This document shows positions 26,647 to 39,712 of a stretch of DNA of 64,000 bases, piece after piece. Numbering within the stretch: position 1 is the first letter of the stretch; every line of letters starts with the position of its first letter. A program made the translations under genes and the position numbers. The stretch comes from Devosia enhydra. Its GTDB lineage: Bacteria; Pseudomonadota; Alphaproteobacteria; Rhizobiales; Devosiaceae. The notes below the pieces were generated by a model, which had not been told where the DNA came from, ran no database searches, and worked only from the letters and a program-made list of their open reading frames with translations. The stretch spans positions 62,001-126,000 of the forward strand of contig NZ_FPKU01000004.1 in the NCBI RefSeq assembly GCF_900119845.1. Direction: 5' to 3'.

Positions 26647-27510
26647 ATGTCGCGCCTGAGGCGTGGCCATGGCGGGGGTGGCGGGCATGGCGGCAGCTGG
26701 GTCATCTCGTTTGCCGATCTCATGTCGCTGCTCATGGCGTTCTTCGTCATGCTGCTGAGCTTTTCGGTGCAGGATCAGGAGCGGCTCAATGTCGCTGCCG
26801 GCTCGGTGCAGCACGCCTTCGGCATCCAGCCGGTGGTCAAGCTCTCGGGCATGGTGGAGCGCGAGGGCAATCCCGAGCGTGATTTCCGCCGCCGCGTCGG
26901 GGCCGACGAGACCGCCGCCAGCAGCGAATTCGCAACCACCGAGCATGATGGCGGCGAGATGCAGGGCCCGCAGGTCCTCTCCAATCCCGACCTGCCCAAT
27001 GATCGCGATCAGGAGGCGGGCTTTGCCAGTGCCGCCGCCAGCATCCGCCAGGCCTGGGCCGACCAGCCCGAGATCGCCCGGGCCGGTCCCTCCGTCATGG
27101 TCAATGCCACCCCCGAGGGCCTCGATATCGTCATCGCCGACCAGACGGGGCGGCCGATGTTTCCCGAAGGCTCGAAATATCCCTATGAGGAGACGCGAAA
27201 GGCCATCGCGGCGATCGCCCCGGTGCTTGCGGCGCTCTCCAATCCGGTGCGCATCGTGGGCCATGTCGCCACGGGCGGCCGCTATGCCGAAAGCCGCTAC
27301 GGCCCATGGGAGCTTTCCGCCGACCGGGCCAATGCGGTCCGCCAGATCCTGGGCGAATTCGGCCTCTCCGATGCCCGCATCGATGGGGTGACGGGCAAGG
27401 GCGAAACCGAACCGTTTTTTCCCAACGATCCTTATCTTGCCGCCAACCAGCGGGTTTCGATCCTCGTTCTGGCCGACGTGCCCCCGGTGCCCGCCGGCCT
27501 TTCTCCCTGA
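26647..27510 (+). CDS. MotB/PomB-like stator subunit with OmpA domain, second copy
   Basis: A 287-residue paralogue of 24920-25774. A Gly/His-rich start (HGGGGGHGGS) precedes the helix VISFADLMSLLMAFFVMLLSF with the ion-binding Asp. The OmpA domain at the C-terminus (VGHVATGGRYAESRYGPWELSADRANAVRQ) is nearly the same as in the first copy, including the same ending (PPVPAGLSP). The linkers differ. The pair could form alternative or mixed stators. Confidence 0.88.
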   Translation: MSRLRRGHGGGGGHGGSWVISFADLMSLLMAFFVMLLSFSVQDQERLNVAAGSVQHAFGIQPVVKLSGMVEREGNPERDFRRRVGADETAASSEFATTEHDGGEMQGPQVLSNPDLPNDRDQEAGFASAAASIRQAWADQPEIARAGPSVMVNATPEGLDIVIADQTGRPMFPEGSKYPYEETRKAIAAIAPVLAALSNPVRIVGHVATGGRYAESRYGPWELSADRANAVRQILGEFGLSDARIDGVTGKGETEPFFPNDPYLAANQRVSILVLADVPPVPAGLSP

Positions 27511-27577
27511 CGGCGGATCGGTTCAAGCCTCTATCAGGTGCCTTAATCCGGCGCGCAAGATAGGGTAGGGTATCGCC

Positions 27578-28846
27578 ATGACCGCGCGCAAACTCATCGC
27601 TGGCCTCCTCGTGCTGCTCGCCCTTGCGGGCATGGTGATGGCAGATCTCGGCCCGGCCATGGCCCAGCCCGCCCTCGCCCAGCCCGGTTATGGCGACCGC
27701 ATCGAGGTCGCCCAGCTCTTCGGGCGCCAGCAGCAGCAACAGCCCCAGCAGGCCCAGCCGCCGCGCCGGCGCACGCTCATGGACATGCTGTTCGGCGGGC
27801 GCGAGCAGCAGCAACAGCAGCAGGTCCAGCAGCAGCAACAGCAGCAGCGCCAGCAGCAACAGCAGGCGCCCCGCCGCGCCAGCGCCCCCGCTGCCCTGCC
27901 GCCGCCCAAGCCGACGGTGGAAAAAGCCGAGGGCGCCACCCGGCTCGCGGTGTTCGGCGATTCCATGGCGGTCGACCTTGCCAAGGCGCTCGAGCGGCTC
28001 TTTGCCGAGGACCCCAATCTGGTCGTGCTCGACCAGGGCGTCGGCTCGTCCGGCCTCGTGCGCGCCGATTATTTCGACTGGCCGGGCGCCATCCGCGACG
28101 CCATCGCAAAGGACAGCTTCGATCTCGCGATCTTCACCATCGGCATCAACGATCGGCAGAACCTCACCGTCGACGGCGAGGCCGCCCGTCCGCTCACCCC
28201 CGAATGGGCCAAGGCCTATCAGGAGCGCGCCCAGGCGGTGCTCGACCTCTTTCGCGCCGCCCGCAAGCCGGTGATCTGGGTCGGTCTGCCGCCGATGGAG
28301 CAGCCCAGCTATGCCCAGGCGATGAGCGAGATCAGCTCCATCCATCGCCTCGCGGCCGTGGCCAGTGGCGCCGAATTCGTCGACATCTACGAGCGCTTCG
28401 TCAGCGAGGACAATCGCTACACCGCCTTCGGCCCCGATCTCAACGGCAACCGGGTGCGGATGCGCAAGGATGACGGCATCCATCTCTCCGCCGCGGGCGC
28501 CGACAAGGTGGCCTTCTATCTCGACCAGGCGATCAAGCTTTTTTATCGCGGCGGGGGCGGGGTCTCGATCGAGGTCGCCGACGTGCTCGCCGGTACCGAG
28601 GCGCAGGCCATGCTGCGCCCGCCCTTCCAGGGGCTGGGCCAGATCCGCCTGCTCGAAGTGGCGGGTGCCGTCATTTCCCTCACCGCCGCGCCGCGCCGCG
28701 CCAGCGAGCTCTTGACCCTGGCCGCCGCGCCCGAGCCGGGTGCGGGGTTCGATCTCGACATGCTGGTGCTGGCCCCCGTGGGGCGTGCCGACGCCTTCGG
28801 CGTGGGGCGCGAACCGGTCGCCGAAACCGCCGAAGCGGCGAACTGA
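27578..28846 (+). CDS. SGNH-hydrolase (DUF459-type) secreted protein with polyQ tracts
   Basis: A 422-residue exported protein. Signal region to about residue 30, then a low-complexity segment (about residues 50-98) with several runs of Gln. The hydrolase begins at VFGDSMAVDLA (Ser in GDS), with GIND carrying Asn and DGIHLS the Asp-His pair; this order is that of SGNH/DUF459 enzymes. It would remove or add acyl groups on a cell-envelope polymer. The substrate is unknown. A C-terminal ~100-residue extension has no recognised family. Confidence 0.82.
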   Translation: MTARKLIAGLLVLLALAGMVMADLGPAMAQPALAQPGYGDRIEVAQLFGRQQQQQPQQAQPPRRRTLMDMLFGGREQQQQQQVQQQQQQQRQQQQQAPRRASAPAALPPPKPTVEKAEGATRLAVFGDSMAVDLAKALERLFAEDPNLVVLDQGVGSSGLVRADYFDWPGAIRDAIAKDSFDLAIFTIGINDRQNLTVDGEAARPLTPEWAKAYQERAQAVLDLFRAARKPVIWVGLPPMEQPSYAQAMSEISSIHRLAAVASGAEFVDIYERFVSEDNRYTAFGPDLNGNRVRMRKDDGIHLSAAGADKVAFYLDQAIKLFYRGGGGVSIEVADVLAGTEAQAMLRPPFQGLGQIRLLEVAGAVISLTAAPRRASELLTLAAAPEPGAGFDLDMLVLAPVGRADAFGVGREPVAETAEAAN

Positions 28847-28953
28847 GCGGTCCCCCGCCGCCCCCGTTTGCGGGAGGCGCTTGCCATCGCGGCCTCAGAT
28901 GATATTGCTCGGCATCCGGGTTAGCGATCCTACCATCTTGGGGGAGTAGGACT

Positions 28954-30030
28954 TTGCGTATCCTTGCCTTGCTGAGCGGCCTTTTGGCGGCCGGGGTCTG
29001 GCTCTATGTCGGGCTCGTGCTGGGTGACCAGCTGTCGCCTTTCCTCGCCCTGTGGCAGCCCGATGGCACCGAGCAGATGGCCGCGCGCGCCATCTGGTTC
29101 GGCGTGCCGGTGCTGGCGGTGCTCGGCGGCTTTCTTGCGCTCGCGAGCGGCTATGGCGCCGCCCTGCTGCTGGCGACGGCCGGCGCGGGCTGGTTCGCCA
29201 TCGGCTCGCTTGGCGGGGCGGGCGGCCCCGGCCTTGCGACGCTCATCCCCATGGGCCTTTCGGCCTTCGGCGCCATTCTCGCCATCCTGGGCCGCAAGCC
29301 ACCCGAGCCCGAAGGCCCGCCCTTCATGCGCCGCGACCGGGGCGTGCCGGTCCCCGACGATGGCGACAGGCCGGCCCGGGCCGGCGGTGCCCTCGTCTTC
29401 TTTGTTGCCCTCAACACCGTGCTGGTGCTCTTGGTCGCGGGGTCGGTGGGCTATTTCGTCTATCGCGACTATGTGCTCGAAGCCCGTCCTCTGCCCTGGC
29501 AGACCGGCACGGCCGTAGCCGTCGCCACCACGCCGGCCGCACCCACCCCGTCCGGTCCCGCCCCGGCGGGCGCGCGCCAGCAGACCGCCGTCGCACAGCC
29601 CACCGCCATTCCCGTCGCCGCCGCGACGACTGATGTCTTTGCCTATTGCCGCACGGTGGGCACGGTCGATTTCCCCGATCACCGCTATTCCGGGCCGCTC
29701 GTGCCGCCGGTGGTGGCCACCGCCATCGGCGCGCCGCCCTCGGCCTCGCCCGATCGCGTGCGCTGGCGGTGCCTCGATGGCGCGGTGATGGCCTGTGGCT
29801 CCTATGACCGGGTCGCCTGCGCCATGACGCCCTCGCTCAATGAAATGCTCGAATTCTGCTCGCGCCGGCCCGGCACTCGCAATCTGCTTGCCCCCAACGG
29901 CACCTGGAGCTGCGAGGGCACGCGGCCGACCATTCCCCCCGGCGACAACTGGCCGGTGGATGCACGCGGCTTTTTTCCCGGCGCCTGGGTCAATGTTGCG
30001 GCGAACCGGGCAGGTGCCGCCCCTGGCTGA
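28954..30030 (+). CDS. Membrane protein with periplasmic Cys-rich domain, function unknown
   Basis: A 358-residue protein. Four hydrophobic segments (about 3-22, 45-65, 68-90, 147-170) are followed by a Pro/Ala linker and a C-terminal domain with seven cysteines (YCRTVG, WRCLDGAVMACGS, VACAMTPS, FCSRRPG, WSCEG). Several Hyphomicrobiales envelope proteins carry a similar WRC-DG-V-AC pattern, but I know no function. The start is TTG at 28954, chosen because GGGGGAG lies eight bases upstream and no ATG fits. It lies 12 bp before the UDP-glucose dehydrogenase. Confidence 0.72.
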   Translation: MRILALLSGLLAAGVWLYVGLVLGDQLSPFLALWQPDGTEQMAARAIWFGVPVLAVLGGFLALASGYGAALLLATAGAGWFAIGSLGGAGGPGLATLIPMGLSAFGAILAILGRKPPEPEGPPFMRRDRGVPVPDDGDRPARAGGALVFFVALNTVLVLLVAGSVGYFVYRDYVLEARPLPWQTGTAVAVATTPAAPTPSGPAPAGARQQTAVAQPTAIPVAAATTDVFAYCRTVGTVDFPDHRYSGPLVPPVVATAIGAPPSASPDRVRWRCLDGAVMACGSYDRVACAMTPSLNEMLEFCSRRPGTRNLLAPNGTWSCEGTRPTIPPGDNWPVDARGFFPGAWVNVAANRAGAAPG

Positions 30031-30042
30031 GGACTGTTGCGT

Positions 30043-31404
30043 ATGAAACTGACCATTTTCGGGGCCGGCTATGTCGGGCTCGTCACCGGCGCCTGCCTTG
30101 CCGAAGTGGGCCATGACGTGCTCGTCTGCGACGTCGATCCGGCGCGCGTCGACGCCCTGAAGGCCGGGCGCATCCCGATCTTCGAGCCGGGCCTCGAACC
30201 GCTCGTGCGGCGTAATCTTGCCGCCGGCCGCCTCGGCTTCACGCTTTCGGCCGCCGATGCGGTTGCGCATTCGGATCTGGTGATGATCGCGGTGGGCACC
30301 CCCCCGGCTGAAAATGGCGACGCCGATCTTGGCCATGTGCTGGCGGTGGGCGAAGCCATCGCCACCCACATGACGCGGCCTGTCACCGTCGTCACCAAAT
30401 CCACCGTGCCGGTGGGCACGGGCGATCTCGTCGAGGCGCGCATGCGTGCCGTCCTTTCCGCTCGCGGCGGAGCGGAATGGGGCGACGACGCCGTCAGCGT
30501 CGTCTCCAACCCCGAATTCCTCAAGGAGGGCGCGGCGGTGGGCGATTTCATGAAGCCCGACCGCATCATCGTGGGCGCCGCCTCCGAGCGCGCCACGGCG
30601 CTGATGCGCACCCTCTACCAGCCCTTCAACCGCAATCATGATCGGCTGATGGTGATGGACCGGCGCTCGGCCGAACTCACCAAATATGCCGCCAATGCGA
30701 TGCTCGCGACCAAGATCAGCTTCATGAACGAGATGGCGGGGCTTGCCGACAGGCTCGGCGCCGATATCGAGGCGGTGCGGCTCGGCATCGGCGCCGATCC
30801 GCGTATCGGCTACCACTTCATCTATCCGGGCGCCGGCTTTGGCGGCTCGTGCTTTCCCAAGGATGTGCGGGCGCTGCGGCGCTCCGGCGAGGTCACGGGC
30901 TATGAGATGCCGCTCGTTGCGGCCGTCGAGGCGGTCAATGATCGGCAAAAGCACGTGATGTTCGAAAAGCTCGCCACAGCCCTGGGCGGCGCCGAAGCGA
31001 TCAGGGGGCGCACCATCGCGGTGTGGGGGCTCGCCTTCAAGCCCAATACCGATGACATGCGCGAAGCGCCCAGCCTCAGGCTCATCGATGCTGTGCTCGC
31101 GGCTGGCGGAACAGTGCGCGCCTATGACCCGGCGGCGGGGACGGCGACGCGGGCGCTCTATGGCGAGCGGGCCGACCTCGTCATCACCTTCGATGCCCAG
31201 GAAGCGCTCGATGGCGCCGATGCGCTCTGCCTCGTCACCGAGTGGCAGGAGTTTCGCGTCCCGGATTTCGGCGCGATGGAAACCCGCATGGCCGGGCGCA
31301 TCATCATCGATGGGCGCAACCTCTACGATCCTGATGATCTGGCCGCCAGAGGCTGGCGTTACAGCGCCATCGGCCGTCCGCAGCGCGTGCCGGCGGCGGG
31401 CTGA
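30043..31404 (+). CDS. UDP-glucose 6-dehydrogenase
   Basis: A 453-residue enzyme that oxidises UDP-glucose to UDP-glucuronate with two NAD. The N-terminal Rossmann motif is FGAGYVGLVTG, the catalytic Cys is in GFGGSCFPKDV near residue 265, and TKSTVPVGT and NPEFLKEGAAVGDFMKPDR are family motifs. The start at 30043 is preferred over TTG at 30037 because GAGGA is then ten bases upstream. With galU and galE it supplies sugars for polysaccharide. Confidence 0.95.
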   Translation: MKLTIFGAGYVGLVTGACLAEVGHDVLVCDVDPARVDALKAGRIPIFEPGLEPLVRRNLAAGRLGFTLSAADAVAHSDLVMIAVGTPPAENGDADLGHVLAVGEAIATHMTRPVTVVTKSTVPVGTGDLVEARMRAVLSARGGAEWGDDAVSVVSNPEFLKEGAAVGDFMKPDRIIVGAASERATALMRTLYQPFNRNHDRLMVMDRRSAELTKYAANAMLATKISFMNEMAGLADRLGADIEAVRLGIGADPRIGYHFIYPGAGFGGSCFPKDVRALRRSGEVTGYEMPLVAAVEAVNDRQKHVMFEKLATALGGAEAIRGRTIAVWGLAFKPNTDDMREAPSLRLIDAVLAAGGTVRAYDPAAGTATRALYGERADLVITFDAQEALDGADALCLVTEWQEFRVPDFGAMETRMAGRIIIDGRNLYDPDDLAARGWRYSAIGRPQRVPAAG

Positions 31405-31818
31405 GCTGTTCCGGGTCACGGAACCGGCGGGGGAATCCTATACTCTCCTATTGTGAGTTGGAATTTTCCTATCGCGGGGTTCAAAAAGTGGTCGGCACCG
31501 CTTGCCCCCTGTTTAGAAGTATGACAATGTAGACCACATAGGACAACATTGTTGTCCAATTATGAGGGTGCCCGGTCTCCCCGGAGCGCCCCGAACGTTG
31601 CGCCGGCTGGCCCGCTTGTCGTGAGCGGAAACGGAGCGACGGGGACCTTGGGTCCCAAATGGGCGGCCATTTGGATGCAGAGCCGCTCTCCAGGAATTCG
31701 GATTGCGCTTTTGTGTCGAGCCGTACCCCTTGTGTACGACCCGGACGACGGCGTGCCGAGAAGGGATTAGACTGAACGCGGCCGGCTTGAAAACGGCGCA
31801 TAATCGAGGACGAGCGAC
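31405..31818. other. Untranslated region upstream of gltB
   Basis: No convincing gene in these 414 bases. They hold a less GC-rich stretch (31440-31560) with a perfect palindrome (31541-31557), and then GC-rich sequence with small hairpins such as GGGACCTTGGGTCCC near 31640. The length leaves room for a long leader of gltB. Confidence 0.5.
31541..31557. promoter_or_regulatory. Perfect palindrome upstream of gltB
   Basis: GGACAACA-T-TGTTGTCC is a 17-bp palindrome with a one-base centre, 261 bp before gltB, in an AT-richer region that looks like a promoter. A dimeric regulator (Lrp- or LysR-like) is a reasonable candidate. Identity is unknown. Confidence 0.5.
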
Positions 31819-36525
<4,707 letters not shown>

Positions 36526-36539
36526 GGGGAGAACAACCA

Positions 36540-37958
36540 ATGGGCAAGATCACAGGTTTCCTCGAGATCGACCGGCGCGACCGCAAATACGCGCCGGCGG
36601 CCGACCGCGTCCGCCATTACGAAGAGTTCGTCATCCCCCTGGGCGATGCCGGCACCCGCGAGCAGGCGGCCCGCTGCATGGATTGCGGCGTGCCCTACTG
36701 CCACAATGGCTGCCCGGTGAACAACCAGATCCCGGACTGGAACGACCTCGTCTATCGCGGCGACTGGCTGAAGGCGCTCAAGAACCTTCACTCCACCAAC
36801 AATTTCCCCGAATTCACCGGCCGCATCTGCCCCGCCCCGTGCGAGGCCTCGTGCACGCTCAACATCCCCGATACCCCGGTCACCATCAAGACCATCGAAT
36901 GCGCGATCGTCGACAAGGGCTGGGAAGAGGGCTGGATCACCCCGCATCTCAACCCGGTGCGCACGGGCAAGCGCGTCGCCGTCATCGGCTCGGGCCCGGC
37001 CGGCATGGCCTGCGCCCAGCAGCTGGCACGCGCAGGCCATGAGGTGCATCTTTACGAGAAGGCCGACGGCATCGGCGGGCTGATGCGCTACGGCATTCCC
37101 AATTTCAAGCTCGACAAGCGCCTGATCGATCGGCGTGTCGAGCAGATGGTTGCCGAGGGCGTCGTGCTCCATACCGGCGTCAATGTCGGACACGATGTCA
37201 GCATCGACGAGCTTGCCGAAAGCCATGACGCTGTGGTGATGGCCGGTGGCGCCGAAAAGCCGCGCGACCTGCCCATTCCCGGCCGCGAGCTCGAAGGCAT
37301 CCATTTCGCCATGGATTTCCTCGGCCAGCAGAACCGCCGCATCACCGAGGAAAATCTCGACAATGCCAGTCCCATCCTTGCCGGCGGCAAGCATGTGGTG
37401 GTCATCGGGGGCGGCGATACGGGCTCGGACTGCATCGGTACCTCCAATCGCCAGGGCGCCCTCTCGGTCACGCAGATCGAGATCATGCCGGCCCCGCCCG
37501 AGAAGGAAAACAAGGGCCTGACCTGGCCAAATTGGCCGATGAAGATGCGCACCTCCTCGAGCCAGGAAGAGGGCGTGGTCCGCGATTTTGCCGTGGCCAC
37601 CGTGCGTTTCGAGGGCGAGGACGGCAAGGTCAAGGCCCTGCACTGCGCCCGCGCCGATGAGAAGTTCCAGCCCATCCCGGGCACCGAATTCGTCCTCAAG
37701 GCCGATCTGGTGCTGCTCGCCATGGGCTTTGTCGGCCCTGTTCAGGATGGCATGGTCAAGGCCTCGGGCGTCGAGCTCGACAAGCGCGGCAATGTCTTTG
37801 CCGATACGCTCTCCTACAAGACCAGCCGCGAAAAGCTCTTCTCCTGCGGCGACATGCGGCGCGGCCAGAGCCTCGTCGTCTGGGCCATCCGCGAAGGCCG
37901 CCAGGCCGCCCGCGCCGTCGACCTCCACCTGATGGGCAAAACCGAACTGCCGCGGTAA
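36540..37958 (+). CDS. gltD: Glutamate synthase small (beta) subunit
   Basis: A 472-residue flavoprotein that feeds NADPH electrons to GltB. N-terminal cysteines CMDCGVPYC and CPAPCEASC bind [4Fe-4S] clusters; [18 protein letters not shown] is the FAD site and GGGDTGSDC the NADPH site. The start at 36540 follows AGGGGAG by nine bases; the frame is open further upstream but inside gltB. It ends the glt operon. Confidence 0.97.
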   Translation: MGKITGFLEIDRRDRKYAPAADRVRHYEEFVIPLGDAGTREQAARCMDCGVPYCHNGCPVNNQIPDWNDLVYRGDWLKALKNLHSTNNFPEFTGRICPAPCEASCTLNIPDTPVTIKTIECAIVDKGWEEGWITPHLNPVRTGKRVAVIGSGPAGMACAQQLARAGHEVHLYEKADGIGGLMRYGIPNFKLDKRLIDRRVEQMVAEGVVLHTGVNVGHDVSIDELAESHDAVVMAGGAEKPRDLPIPGRELEGIHFAMDFLGQQNRRITEENLDNASPILAGGKHVVVIGGGDTGSDCIGTSNRQGALSVTQIEIMPAPPEKENKGLTWPNWPMKMRTSSSQEEGVVRDFAVATVRFEGEDGKVKALHCARADEKFQPIPGTEFVLKADLVLLAMGFVGPVQDGMVKASGVELDKRGNVFADTLSYKTSREKLFSCGDMRRGQSLVVWAIREGRQAARAVDLHLMGKTELPR

Positions 37959-38050
37959 GGGAAGTACAGAGGCTGCGGCGAAATCCGCTGCCTCGTCATC
38001 CCTACGAAAGTCGGGATCCAGTGAGGTCTCTCGTACACTTCACAGAGGTC

Positions 38051-38091
38051 CTCATCCTGAGGAGCCCCGCAGGGGCGTCTCGAAGGACGAG
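38051..38091. repeat. REP-like palindromic repeat, copy D
   Basis: The same core (GAGGAGCCCCGCAGGGGCG) as the copies near 12,900, with arms TCATCCTG and AAGGACGA. It lies in a gene-free stretch between gltD and hsp20 (37959-38825) that is full of palindromes. Confidence 0.75.
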
Positions 38092-38167
38092 GGCCGGGCA
38101 CACCGAACATCCCGTCCCGCCTTCATCCCATATGCCTCGGCTCCTGCGTCCCCTCTCCCTTCGGAGG

Positions 38168-38212
38168 CTTCTCCCCTCAAATCGCTCCGGGGGAGCGATT
38201 TGAGGGGAGAAG
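38168..38212. repeat. 45-bp perfect palindrome (21-bp arms)
   Basis: The arms begin CTTCTCCCCTCAAATCG and mirror each other exactly over 21 bp with a three-base centre (GGG). It is not followed by a T-run on either strand, so it is a repeat element rather than a terminator. Similar CCCTCTCCC-type repeats are common in Hyphomicrobiales intergenic regions. Confidence 0.75.
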
Positions 38213-38242
38213 GCCATGAGAGCTATGCTCGAATGGCGTGAG

Positions 38243-38287
38243 GGTGAGGGGGCCTTGCCGCTTGCGAGATCGCAAGGCCCCCTCACC
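38243..38287. repeat. Second perfect palindrome (16-bp arms)
   Basis: GGTGAGGGGGCCTTGC and its exact reverse complement (38272-38287) flank a 13-base loop. It is followed by CCTCACCCGGCGCTCCGC and CCTCTCCCCCAAGGGAGAGG, another hairpin of the same family. Confidence 0.75.
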
Positions 38288-38334
38288 CGGCGCTCCGCGC
38301 CGACCTCTCCCCCAAGGGAGAGGTGAAGGGCGCC

Positions 38335-38371
38335 CATGGTTCAAGACGCGCCTTTGGCGCTCCTCACCATG
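38335..38371. repeat. REP-like palindromic repeat, copy E (reversed)
   Basis: Arms CATGGT and ACCATG enclose TCAAGACGCGCCTTTGGCGC; it is the reversed form of copy C. The rest of 38372-38760 contains no gene I can support. Confidence 0.65.
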
Positions 38372-38760
38372 ACAGCTCTCCGGCAGGAGCGTGAACGCAT
38401 CGAACTTATCCCCGCCCCCACCTACCACCCCCATAATGCCCCCCATCTCCCACCCGGGCGGTGTCGCGACGAACGATCGGGGTGGGATGCGGGTGCGGGG
38501 CCGGTCGCGGGCCTGCAGGCCGTCGATGATGTGTATGGCCAGAGGGCCAAGGCCAGGACGGGAGCTCAACACTCCCGGGACCCGGGGACATAGCCCAAAC
38601 GCCCCGTTCGCATCCCGACCCAGCCAAAAATCCCGAACACCCGGCGAGGCGCAAGTCTCACCCAACTGCGGACCACCCGCTTCGAGGCGAACCGCCTCGC
38701 CGGGCCGCCCAACCTTTCCCAAACCCGGATGGGCCACGCCCTGCCGGCGCGTCCGCATGC

Positions 38761-38790
38761 AAAAAAGCGCAGGCCTTTCGACCTGCGCTT
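38761..38790 (-). terminator. Rho-independent terminator of hsp20
   Basis: On the minus strand AAGCGCAGG, an 8-base loop and CCTGCGCTT are followed by a run of T (plus-strand AAAAAA at 38761). It lies 36 bp past the hsp20 stop. Confidence 0.8.
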
Positions 38791-38825
38791 CGATCAGTCC
38801 CTGATGGACTTGAGGCTCTGTCCGG

Positions 38826-39293
38826 TCAGTTGACCGTCTTGTCCTCGATGGTTTTGGTCGCCCCGTTGCCGCCGGTGCCGATGGCGATCTGGCGGGCCTT
38901 CTTGCTGTCGGGCAGCTCGCGCTTGAGCTCGAGATGGAGCAGCCCGTTCTCGAGGTTGGCGCCGGTCGCCTCGACATAGTCGGCCAGCTGGAAGCGCAGC
39001 TCGAAGGCGCGCTCGGCAATGCCGCGATGGAGGAATTCACGGGCCTTGTCGTCGGCCTCGGGCGCCTTGGCACCCTTGATCACGAGGCTGTTCTCCTTGC
39101 TCTCGATGACGATCTCGTCGCTGGCAAAGCCGGCAACGGCCACCGAGATGCGATAGGCGTTCTCGCCCAGGCGCTCGATATTGTAGGGCGGATAGGTCTT
39201 GGCTTCCTGCCCGACCAGCCCGTCGAGACGGTTGAACAGCCGATCAAAGCCGACGGTGGAGCGATAGAAGGGGGAAAAATCGAAGGTCTGCAT
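38826..39293 (-). CDS. Small heat-shock protein, Hsp20/IbpA family
   Basis: A 155-residue holdase chaperone with an N-terminal aromatic segment (MQTFDFSPFYRSTVGFDRLF) and the alpha-crystallin domain (about residues 35-125): YRISVAVAGFASDEI, FLHRGIAERAFELRFQL and ANLENGLLHLELKRELP. It keeps unfolding proteins soluble. The start at 39293 has GGAGA eight bases upstream; the ATG at 39314 would overlap the regulatory hairpin. An RpoH promoter and a ROSE-like leader precede it. Confidence 0.93.
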   Translation of the reverse strand: MQTFDFSPFYRSTVGFDRLFNRLDGLVGQEAKTYPPYNIERLGENAYRISVAVAGFASDEIVIESKENSLVIKGAKAPEADDKAREFLHRGIAERAFELRFQLADYVEATGANLENGLLHLELKRELPDSKKARQIAIGTGGNGATKTIEDKTVN

Positions 39294-39400
39294 GTCACAT
39301 TCTCCATTGAGCAACGTGTTGCGGCGCTAAGGCCTTTTCGCGCTCCCGTGAGGTGGCAAGCGCATCGGCCGCGTCGGTCCCCGGTTATGCCCGGCGGACA
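39294..39400 (-). promoter_or_regulatory. ROSE-like RNA thermometer in the hsp20 leader
   Basis: Read on the minus strand, the roughly 107-nt leader ends in a hairpin (39300-39314) in which UUGCUC pairs with the ribosome site GAGAA, leaving one bulged G and a four-base loop. This is the arrangement of ROSE elements, whose weak stem melts on heat. Further upstream GCGCT/AGCGC and GGCC/GGCC helices can form. Leader length and gene family also match. The 5' end is inferred from the promoter. Confidence 0.5.
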
Positions 39401-39406
39401 GCCATG

Positions 39407-39434
39407 ATTTAGGATCGGCCTTTTGCGGTTCAAG
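39407..39434 (-). promoter_or_regulatory. RpoH (sigma-32) promoter of hsp20
   Basis: On the minus strand CTTG, exactly 17 bases, then CCTAAAT. The alphaproteobacterial RpoH consensus is CTTG-N17-CYTATNT, so one base of the core differs. It would start RNA near 39400. Confidence 0.65.
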
Positions 39435-39581
39435 GGGCCGCATCGCTGAACGGGAAATGAATGGGGCCATCAAGCGGGGTTCATCGCGGCTTTGTTACCA
39501 ACAGAACTGTGCACACTGTCTGCTGCAGCGATGCACTCGGGGGGACCCCAGTCACCCGCCCCCCGCACCGGGGCCCCCAGG

Positions 39582-39617
39582 AAAAGGCCGGTTGCCCATG
39601 GCGCCGGCCTTTTCTGC
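39582..39617 (+). terminator. Orphan strong terminator
   Basis: AAAAGGCCGG, a 12-base loop and CCGGCCTTTT form a 10-bp stem with a T-run. No plus-strand gene lies upstream (hsp20 is on the other strand), so it may end a small RNA from about 39440-39580, or act on both strands. The rest of 39435-39712 has no supported gene. Confidence 0.6.
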
Positions 39618-39712
39618 TTTCATCGGCAAAGGCTTTTCACTTTTAGGCAAAAAGGCATTAGACGCTTGAGGGAGCGGCTGACGAAAGCCGGCTTTCCGGC
39701 CTGGATGTCCTC

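Noticed and set aside
27728..27875. CAG/CAA repeat that might look like a CRISPR or satellite array
   Set aside because: It is a codon repeat inside the SGNH hydrolase coding for Gln; there are no spacers.
28930..31419. 829-codon minus-strand frame over the UDP-glucose dehydrogenase and its neighbour
   Set aside because: Antisense shadow of two well-supported genes, with no ribosome site or family match.
38177..39073. Open frame of 298 codons between gltD and hsp20 on the minus strand
   Set aside because: It runs through palindromes and the hsp20 gene in another frame, and the protein is Ser/Pro/Arg low-complexity.
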